Source of the DNA: an uncultured Archangium sp.
GTDB lineage: Bacteria > Myxococcota > Myxococcia > Myxococcales > Myxococcaceae
Direction: 5' to 3'
NCBI GenBank assembly: GCA_946479335.1
Contig: CAMLFP010000054.1
Span: 1-21,469 of the forward strand
DNA: 21,469 nucleotides
The position numbers and the translations under genes are program-made. This document shows positions 1 through 5,533 of this stretch, piece after piece. Position 1 is the first letter of the stretch; every line of letters begins with the position of its first letter. A model generated the notes under the pieces. That model ran no database searches. It was given only the letters and a program-made list of their open reading frames with translations, and was not told the DNA's origin.

Positions 1-20
1 GAAACGGGTAGCAAGCGCGC

Positions 21-36
21 CATGCGACTCTTCTTC
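21..36 (+). repeat. 16-bp direct repeat, left copy
   Basis: The 16 bases CATGCGACTCTTCTTC recur exactly, in the same orientation, at 2375-2390, where they are the start codon region of the glutathione S-transferase gene. Both copies are preceded by GCGCGC and followed within one base by TCCC, so the similarity extends over about 22 bases with single-base gaps. The two copies flank the lipoprotein gene. In this left copy the reading frame closes after nine codons, so it is not a gene start here. It may be a duplication scar or a chance match. Confidence 0.5.
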
Positions 37-43
37 TCCCGCG

Positions 44-2179
44 TCAGTTGATCGTCGGCACGCAGGCGTAGCCGCCGTCAGTCACCACGTCGCACACGAA
101 GAGCGGCGAGTCGCAGCACCCCGCTCCTCCGGTCTGCGCGCACGCTGAGCCCGCCATCAAGCACGCGCCGGCGTCGACGCTGCCCGGCGGCAGGCACTGG
201 TAGTCGAACTCGTTGAGCGGCTGGCACGCGTTGCTGCCGCAGCACGTGGAGTTCGCCGTGCACGCGCTGCCCTCCATCACGCACGGCGTGCCCGCGTCGG
301 TCTCCTGGCGCACGTCGAGCGTCCAGAACGCGCGGTGGTTGTTCTCGTTGAGATCCTGGAACGCGAAGCGGAACGCCGGGTAGCTCGGGTCGACCAGCCC
401 GCCGTCTGGCAGGCGCTGCCCTACCTTCGAGCGATCGATCGCCGACACCCAGATCTGCTGCGTGCCACCGTTCGGGAAGACGACGCCGTACGCGCGCTTC
501 GAGTTGAACGCGACCCAGTCGAGATCTCCGGGCGGCGCCCAGGTGGGCATGGAGTTCTCGTACTGGCCGTCGGTGTCGCCGTTGGCGTCGCAGGTGACGC
601 CGAGGCAGTTGTTCACCTTGCGGTTGGCGTTGCGAAGCTCCGTGAGCTGCCCACCGTCAGGCGAGACCAGCCACAGCTGGAGCGTCTTGTCTCCGTGGCC
701 GCCCTTCCCTCGCGCGAACGCGATCTGCGCACCGTCGGGCGCGTAGCTGGGGAAGAGGTTGGTGGTCATGCCCACTACGGGGACGATGACGTGCGGGTTG
801 CTCCAGCCGCCGTCAGTGCGATCGATCACCGCCAGCGCCGCCGTGCCGGGCGAGTCGCCACCCTTGTTCGAGTACACCAGCTCGTGGCCCAGCGGCGACC
901 AGTCGGGGTTGGTGCCCGCGGCCACCGGGAGCGTGCCGAAGGCCTGCGCGGTGGTGCTGTCGAACTCCGCCAGCAGGTTGCCCACCGTCGCGACCACGCG
1001 GGCATCATCAGGCGAGAACGTGCCGAAGCCCTTGTTGTTGGTGCTGATCTGGTTGGTGATGACCGGCGTCGGCGGCGGCGTGACGGTCACGTCGTAGACG
1101 AAGAGCCCGGTGTCGATGTTCGTCTTGGTGCCCCCGAAGAGCTTGCGGCCCGAGCGCGAGACGGTGTGACAGGCGACGCACTGCACGTCGGAGCCATCGC
1201 TCAATGTCGACGGCACCGGCGTCCCCACCACGTACGGCTCCGGGGCGCTGTCGGAGACCGTGGCGCGGCGCACGCCGGCAGAGGTGGTGGACCAGTAGAA
1301 GATCGCGCCGCGCACGTCGCGCCGGGAGAAGCCCAGCGTGATGGGCGCTCCTCGGTACACGGTCGCGCCCGCGGAGTCGGTGCCGTCGATGGTCAACGTC
1401 ACCTCCTGCCCCGCGTTGGAGCCGGCGATGGCGAGCCATGCGCTGAGGTCGGCCTCCCAGCAGGCGTCAGCGACGTTGGTGCACGCGGGCGACTGGCCAT
1501 CGGTGAAGACCTCGACCGTCGAGCCCGGGCCCTCGAACGTCAGGCGGAACCGCGCGTGACCGGCCCGCTTCCACTGGAAGAGCACCTTGTAGATGTTGCG
1601 GGGGAAGCGCGTGCCGTCTTGCGGGTACACGATGCGCGGGAGGCTCGCGGTGGTGGTGATGTCGAGCGCGCCGCCGAAGTCGGTGCTGGTGACGCCGCCG
1701 TCACCGCCGATGATCGCGCCGGCATAGGTGACGGTGACGGTCGCGGTCGCGCTCAGGCACCCATCGGTCGCGGTGACGGTCACGGTGCCACCGACGCCGG
1801 GGGCCGCGGTGAAGAGACCATCGTCGATGATGCCCGCCGGCGAGTCATCGTCGCGCGTCACGGTCCACCGCAGGCGCGCGGTGACGTCAGAGCTCTGGCC
1901 ACCAACCGTCGCCGACGCGGTGAAGTTCTGCGTGGCCCCCGCCGCGACGCTCGCCGTCGCCGGGTCGATCGTGAGCGCGGTCGCGCCAGCGATGCACACC
2001 ACCCCACCGTCGGCGTCACCTCCGCCCCCTCCCCCGCTTCCTCCGCCGCCGGTGCCGCCGCCGGTCGTCGGCCCCCCGCCGCTCCCGCCGGTTCCTCCAT
2101 CGACCGCGTTGGGGTTCGTGCACTGGCAACCGGTCAAGGCGACGCACAACGAGAAGGTGCTGATGAGCAGAACGCGCAT
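44..2179 (-). CDS. Outer-membrane-type lipoprotein with beta-propeller, CxxCH motif and cystine-knot-like C-terminus
   Basis: This 711-residue protein begins with a type II signal peptide whose lipobox LTGC places the lipidated cysteine at residue 18. A Gly-rich linker (about 28-58) follows, then an Ig-like/BIG2-type segment (about 63-152). The central and C-terminal body carries TolB/PD40-like propeller motifs: SPDDARV near 389, DWSPLGHELVYS near 426, YAPDGAQIAFA near 479 and TWAPPG near 546. A single haem c-type motif CVACH sits at 334-338. The tail holds two tandem Cys modules, at 633-662 and 673-706. The ATG is supported by a GGAGG seven bases upstream on the minus strand (plus-strand 2187-2191). 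Export and outer-membrane anchoring are inferred from the lipobox. The substrate or partner is unknown; a carbohydrate- or protein-binding surface role is possible. The neighbouring genes give no functional hint. Confidence 0.85.
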   Translation of the reverse strand: MRVLLISTFSLCVALTGCQCTNPNAVDGGTGGSGGGPTTGGGTGGGGSGGGGGGDADGGVVCIAGATALTIDPATASVAAGATQNFTASATVGGQSSDVTARLRWTVTRDDDSPAGIIDDGLFTAAPGVGGTVTVTATDGCLSATATVTVTYAGAIIGGDGGVTSTDFGGALDITTTASLPRIVYPQDGTRFPRNIYKVLFQWKRAGHARFRLTFEGPGSTVEVFTDGQSPACTNVADACWEADLSAWLAIAGSNAGQEVTLTIDGTDSAGATVYRGAPITLGFSRRDVRGAIFYWSTTSAGVRRATVSDSAPEPYVVGTPVPSTLSDGSDVQCVACHTVSRSGRKLFGGTKTNIDTGLFVYDVTVTPPPTPVITNQISTNNKGFGTFSPDDARVVATVGNLLAEFDSTTAQAFGTLPVAAGTNPDWSPLGHELVYSNKGGDSPGTAALAVIDRTDGGWSNPHVIVPVVGMTTNLFPSYAPDGAQIAFARGKGGHGDKTLQLWLVSPDGGQLTELRNANRKVNNCLGVTCDANGDTDGQYENSMPTWAPPGDLDWVAFNSKRAYGVVFPNGGTQQIWVSAIDRSKVGQRLPDGGLVDPSYPAFRFAFQDLNENNHRAFWTLDVRQETDAGTPCVMEGSACTANSTCCGSNACQPLNEFDYQCLPPGSVDAGACLMAGSACAQTGGAGCCDSPLFVCDVVTDGGYACVPTIN

Positions 2180-2374
2180 GGTGTGACCTCCGGCGCGCGA
2201 AGATACGGAGGCGGACGCTCCAGCCGCGATGTGGTTCTTCCACCGAGGCCGTTCTCCAGATGTCTCTCAACAGGCCGAGCGAAATTTGCCTGCTGCGCGC
2301 CTGGGCAGGTCACTTCGTCGGGTCACCGCACCGTCGGCCAGACATCATGGCCCTCGGGCGCTATGAGGCGCGCC

Positions 2375-2390
2375 CATGCGACTCTTCTTC
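2375..2390 (+). repeat. 16-bp direct repeat, right copy (GST start codon)
   Basis: This copy matches 21-36 exactly. It includes the ATG and the first five codons of the glutathione S-transferase gene. With the left copy it brackets the 2.3-kb block that holds the propeller lipoprotein. Confidence 0.5.
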
Positions 2391-2969
2391 GTCCCCGGTA
2401 CCTGCGCGATCATCCCCCACATCACGCTGCGCGAGCTCGGCGTGCCCTTCACGCTCGAGAAAGTCGGCATGCCCGACAAGAAGCTCGCCAACGGCGACGA
2501 CTACCTGAAGTTCAACCCCCAGGGGCAGGTGCCCGCGCTGGAGTTGGACAACGGCGAGATCCTCACCGAGGCGGGCCTCATCGCGAAGTACCTGTCAGAC
2601 ACCAATGGCGGGAAGCTCTTCCCCACGCAGGGCTTCGCGCGCGTCCGCGCCGAGGAGTGGCTCAGCTTCTTCGCCACCGAGCTGCACAAGGGCCTGAGCC
2701 CGCTGTACTCGCCCTAGGCCAACGACGAGTTCAAGCAGTGGCTCGTCGACCACCGCATCGCGCCGCGCCTCGACTTCCTCAACCGGCACCTCGAGGGCCG
2801 CGAGTGGATGCTCGACACCTTCAGCATCCTCGACATCTACGCGCTGTATTCGGCGCGTGGCGTGAAGGCGCGCGGGTTCGACCTCGCGCGGTGGCCGAAC
2901 GTCGCGGCGCTCCACGATCGCGTCGCGGCCCGGCAGAGCTTCAAAGACGCCGTCGCCAACGGCGCTTGA
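2376..2969 (+). pseudogene. Beta-class glutathione S-transferase interrupted by an in-frame TAG
   Basis: The first 113 codons encode a thioredoxin-fold domain closely resembling E. coli GstA: the catalytic Cys10, NPQGQVPAL near residue 47 and the TELHKG segment at 101-106 are all present. An amber codon at 2715-2717 then stops translation. Reading on in the same frame gives 83 more residues that look like the normal all-helical GST C-terminal domain, including FSILDIYALYSARGV, ending at TGA 2967-2969. The uninterrupted product would be 197 residues, close to the usual family length. Both halves look well preserved, so the lesion is either recent, a sequencing error, or read through. In E. coli GstA the equivalent position is a non-conserved polar residue in a loop, so a single substitution from AAG, CAG or GAG would explain it. 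The 113-residue product would lack the substrate-binding domain. Confidence 0.85.
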
Positions 2970-2995
2970 CCTGAACGCACGTTCAGAATCAATCT
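2966..2995 (+). promoter_or_regulatory. Candidate promoter with LexA-like (SOS) operator for the radical SAM gene
   Basis: Positions 2971-2986 read CTGAACGCACGTTCAG, a perfect palindrome of two 7-base arms around a 2-base centre. It contains GAAC-N4-GTTC, the core of the Gram-positive/mycobacterial LexA box. It also fits the Myxococcus xanthus LexA consensus as I remember it (CTRHAMRYBYGTTCAG) at 15 of 16 positions. A -35-like TTGACC at 2966-2971 overlaps the GST stop codon, and a weak -10-like CAATCT lies at 2990-2995. The operator therefore sits between the two hexamers. The GTG start follows at 3003 with no Shine-Dalgarno sequence, which would suit a leaderless transcript. Confidence 0.65.
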
Positions 2996-3002
2996 GCGCG
3001 GC

Positions 3003-4028
3003 GTGAAGCCGCAAGCCATCGCCAACCCGCCGAACCCGTGGGCCTCGTCGGAGATCGAGTACCTCGACGAGATCCCCGTGGCGAAGGTGGAGCTCTACGA
3101 CGACGCGTCGCAGAGCATCGTCGCGAAGAACGACTCGCCCGACATCGGCTTCGACTACTCGGTGAACCCGTACCGCGGCTGCAACCACGCCTGCGCGTAC
3201 TGCTTCGCGCGGCCGTCGCACGAGTACCTCTCGTGGGGCGCGGGCACCGACTTCGACACCAAGCTCCTCGTGAAGCGCGACGCGGCGCGGTTGCTGCGCG
3301 CGCACTTCGAGAAGCCGTCGTGGAGCGGCGGGCTGTTGATGTTCTCCGGCGTCACCGACTGCTACCAGCCCACCGAGGCGTCACTGCGGCTGACGCGCGC
3401 GTGCCTCGAGGTCTGCGCGGAGTACCGGAACCCGGTGGCGATCATCACCAAGGCGCCGCTCATCGAACGCGACCTCGACGTGCTGCTCGAGCTGCACCGG
3501 AACGCGAGCGTCAGCGTCGCCATCTCCGTGCCCATCTGGGATCAGGAGCTCGCGCGCGCCCTTGAGCCGGGTGTGGCCACGCCGAAGCGCAGAATCCAGA
3601 CCATCGAGAAGCTGGCGGACGCGGGGTTGAACGTCAGCGTGATGGTGGCGCCGATCATCCCCGGGGTCTCCGATGAAGGTATGGCCGAGGTGCTGGAAGC
3701 CGCGCGCGACGCCGGCGCGACCTCTGCCGGGTACGTGCTGCTGCGGCTCCCCGGCGCGGTGAAGGACGTCTTCGAGGCGCGGGTGCGCGCCGCCCTGCCC
3801 TTGCGCGCCGACAAGATCCTCCATCGGGTGCGCGAGACGCGCGGTGGGGCCCTCTACGATTCACGCTACGGCGTGCGCGGCCGTGGCGAAGGCCCCTACG
3901 CGCAGATGATCAACCAGGTGTTCCACAGCTGCGTGCGCCGGTTGGGGCTCGTTCAGCCGCGCTGGCCGGCGCGCCCCGACACCTTCCGCCGCCCGGAAAA
4001 GGTGACACCGCAGCTGAGCCTCTTCTGA
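3003..4028 (+). CDS. PA0069/Rv2578c-type radical SAM protein (SplB-like)
   Basis: The protein has 341 residues. The radical SAM [4Fe-4S] motif C-x3-C-x2-C is CNHACAYC with cysteines at 60, 64 and 67, preceded by the family signature NPYRGC and followed by FARPSHEYL. Further family landmarks are LLMFSGVTDCYQP (111-123), VAIITKAPLIERD (145-157) and a Pro-rich region near 219. The family is annotated as spore-photoproduct-lyase-like, but its reaction is not established. A DNA-repair role is suggested by the SOS-like operator directly upstream and by my recollection that the mycobacterial homologue Rv2578c is in the LexA regulon. The start is GTG; no ATG lies nearby and no Shine-Dalgarno is seen. 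The gene stands alone, 33 bases after the GST remnant, with glsB-like downstream after 46 bases. Confidence 0.85.
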   Translation: MKPQAIANPPNPWASSEIEYLDEIPVAKVELYDDASQSIVAKNDSPDIGFDYSVNPYRGCNHACAYCFARPSHEYLSWGAGTDFDTKLLVKRDAARLLRAHFEKPSWSGGLLMFSGVTDCYQPTEASLRLTRACLEVCAEYRNPVAIITKAPLIERDLDVLLELHRNASVSVAISVPIWDQELARALEPGVATPKRRIQTIEKLADAGLNVSVMVAPIIPGVSDEGMAEVLEAARDAGATSAGYVLLRLPGAVKDVFEARVRAALPLRADKILHRVRETRGGALYDSRYGVRGRGEGPYAQMINQVFHSCVRRLGLVQPRWPARPDTFRRPEKVTPQLSLF

Positions 4029-4074
4029 AATCAGCGCGCCACGTGTACGTAGGAACGCTCGAGGAGCACGCACC

Positions 4075-4329
4075 ATGGGCATCTGCAGCTGGTTGATTCT
4101 GGGTGGCATCGCAGGCTGGCTGGCAAGCATCTTCGCGGGCACCAACGCGCGGCAGGGCCTCATCGGCAACATCGTGGTGGGCATCGTCGGCGCGATGGTC
4201 GGCGGCTTCGTGTTCACGAAGCTCGGCGGCAGCGACATCACCGGCTTCAACCTCTACAGCCTCGGCGTCGCCACGGTGGGCGGTGTCATCTTGCTGTTCT
4301 TGAAGCAGATGTTCTTCGGGAAGAAGTGA
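4075..4329 (+). CDS. GlsB/YeaQ/YmgE-family stress-associated membrane protein
   Basis: This 84-residue protein is almost entirely hydrophobic and Gly-rich, with three predicted membrane segments (about 5-20, 28-47 and 58-77) and a basic C-terminus (KQMFFGKK). The GGIAGWLAS start and the GLIGNIVVGIVGAMVGG core are typical of the transglycosylase-associated/YeaQ family, small inner-membrane proteins linked to general stress in enterobacteria. No catalytic activity is established for the family. An AGGAG at 4062-4066, eight bases before the ATG, supports the start. The stop lies only four bases from the convergent ruvA stop, so the two transcripts must overlap at their 3' ends. Confidence 0.9.
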   Translation: MGICSWLILGGIAGWLASIFAGTNARQGLIGNIVVGIVGAMVGGFVFTKLGGSDITGFNLYSLGVATVGGVILLFLKQMFFGKK

Positions 4330-4333
4330 GCGC

Positions 4334-4933
4334 TCAGCCGCGGAGCGCCTTGAGCGCCTCGCGGAACTGGAGCTCGAACGCCGCGTCGCCGCCGGCGCGC
4401 TCTTCCGCCAGCTGCGCCGCCTGCTCGGCCTGCGCTTCCTTGTAGCCGAGGTTCACCAGCGCGCTGACGAGGTCTGACTTGGGCGACGCCTTCTTCGCGC
4501 CCTTCGCCGCCGGCGCGCCCGCGGAGCCCAGCAGCTTCATCTTGTCTTTGAGCTCCAGCACCAGGCGCTCCGCCGTCTTCTTGCCCACGCCGTGGATCTT
4601 GGTGAGCCGCGCGACGTCGCCCTTGGCGATCGCCGCGACGAGCTCGTCGACCTCCAGGCCCGACAGCACGCTGATCGCCATCTTCGGCCCGACGTGGCTC
4701 ACCGAGGTCAGCTGCAGGAAGAGGTCTTCTTCCACCGCCGAGAGGAAGCCGTAGAGATCGAACGCGTCTTCGCGCACCACGGTGCGGACGCGCAGCGAGA
4801 CCTCCGCGCCGTTCTCGGGGAGCCGCGAGAGCGAGAGCAGCGACATCGCCACCCGGTAGCCGACGCCGTGCACGTCGATGATGGCCTCGGTCGGCCCCTT
4901 CTCCAGCACCAGGCCCCTGAGATGTGCGATCAC
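4334..4933 (-). CDS. ruvA: Holliday junction branch migration protein RuvA
   Basis: RuvA forms tetramers that bind Holliday junctions and load the RuvB motor. The 199-residue product starts at a GTG (4933-4931) whose GTGA overlaps the TGA of ruvC, giving tight translational coupling. The upstream in-frame extension only reads through ruvC and is not used. The N-terminal OB fold begins IAHLRGLVLEKGP, followed by the DVHGVGYRV motif. Two helix-hairpin-helix motifs follow (SHVGPKMAISVLSGL and KIHGVGKKTAERLVLEL). A flexible Ala/Lys linker leads to the C-terminal RuvB-binding domain (SALVNLGYKEAQAEQA). Length and domain order are normal. No ruvB lies within the window. Confidence 0.95.
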   Translation of the reverse strand: MIAHLRGLVLEKGPTEAIIDVHGVGYRVAMSLLSLSRLPENGAEVSLRVRTVVREDAFDLYGFLSAVEEDLFLQLTSVSHVGPKMAISVLSGLEVDELVAAIAKGDVARLTKIHGVGKKTAERLVLELKDKMKLLGSAGAPAAKGAKKASPKSDLVSALVNLGYKEAQAEQAAQLAEERAGGDAAFELQFREALKALRG

Positions 4934-5484
4934 GATGCAGCCCTCACCACCGCCGGCTTGAGCCGCGCGTAGAAGTCGTTCGCGCCGCCGCGCTTCGCGC
5001 TCGGCACCTGCGGGCCGCGGAGCGAGTGCACATGGCACAGCGCCACCGCCAGCGCGTCTGACGCGTCGGCCCGCTCGAAGTCGTTGGGCAGCGACAACAG
5101 CCGCGACACCATCCGGGCCACCGAGTCCTTGGAGTCTCCGCCACCCGCGCCGACCGACTTCTTCACCCGCGCCGGCGCGTACTCGTGCACGTCGAGGCCC
5201 GACTGCGCGGCCAGCAACAGCGCGACACCGCGGGCGTGCCCGAGCACCAGCGCGCTGCGCGCGTTCTTGTGCGTGAAGACGCCTTCCACGGCCACCGCGT
5301 CGGGCGCGAACTGCGCGAACACCTGCTGCAGCTGCGTGAAGATCGCCGCGAGCCGGCGCGGCAGCGGCTCCGCGCCATCGGCCTTCAAGACGCCGCTGGT
5401 GACGTACACCGGCGCGCGGTTGCGCAGATCCACGAGCCCGTAGCCGACGAACCTGCTTCCCGGGTCGATGCCTAAGACGCGCAT
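4930..5484 (-). CDS. ruvC: Crossover junction endodeoxyribonuclease RuvC
   Basis: RuvC resolves Holliday junctions by paired, sequence-biased nicks. The 184-residue protein retains all four acidic metal ligands: Asp7 in VLGIDPGS, Glu67 in AVEGVF, and Asp140 and Asp143 in ADASDALA. The basic segment ARVKKSVGAGGGDSK (105-119) is also typical. The ATG directly precedes the conserved N-terminus. There is no Shine-Dalgarno: the bases upstream are occupied by an SOS-like palindrome at 5488-5503. The gene overlaps ruvA by four bases, forming ruvC-ruvA. Confidence 0.96.
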   Translation of the reverse strand: MRVLGIDPGSRFVGYGLVDLRNRAPVYVTSGVLKADGAEPLPRRLAAIFTQLQQVFAQFAPDAVAVEGVFTHKNARSALVLGHARGVALLLAAQSGLDVHEYAPARVKKSVGAGGGDSKDSVARMVSRLLSLPNDFERADASDALAVALCHVHSLRGPQVPSAKRGGANDFYARLKPAVVRAAS

Positions 5485-5487
5485 GGG

Positions 5488-5503
5488 ATGAACAGATGTT
5501 TAC
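5488..5503 (-). promoter_or_regulatory. Candidate LexA-like (SOS) box at the ruvC start
   Basis: On the minus strand the site reads GTAAACATCTGTTCAT and ends three bases before the ruvC ATG. It fits the remembered M. xanthus LexA consensus at 14 of 16 positions (only the outermost bases differ). It shares the layout of the 2971-2986 box: 7-base arms, a 2-base centre and the core TGAAC-N4-GTTYA when read on the plus strand. The arms match at 5 of 7 positions. I do not see a convincing -35/-10 pair around it. LexA binding here would block transcription into ruvCA. Confidence 0.55.
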
Positions 5504-5533
5504 CTCGCCCCGCTGCGCGTCGCGAAAAAACCT

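Noticed and set aside
2715..2717. TAG decoded as pyrrolysine or selenocysteine-like recoding in the GST
   Set aside because: The site is a non-catalytic loop, UAG recoding by pyrrolysine is not expected in this kind of organism, and no supporting element is seen.
335..2974. 879-codon open frame on the plus strand
   Set aside because: It is antisense to the lipoprotein and runs out of frame through the GST. The translation is Arg/Ala/Val-rich with no motif, a typical high-GC shadow.
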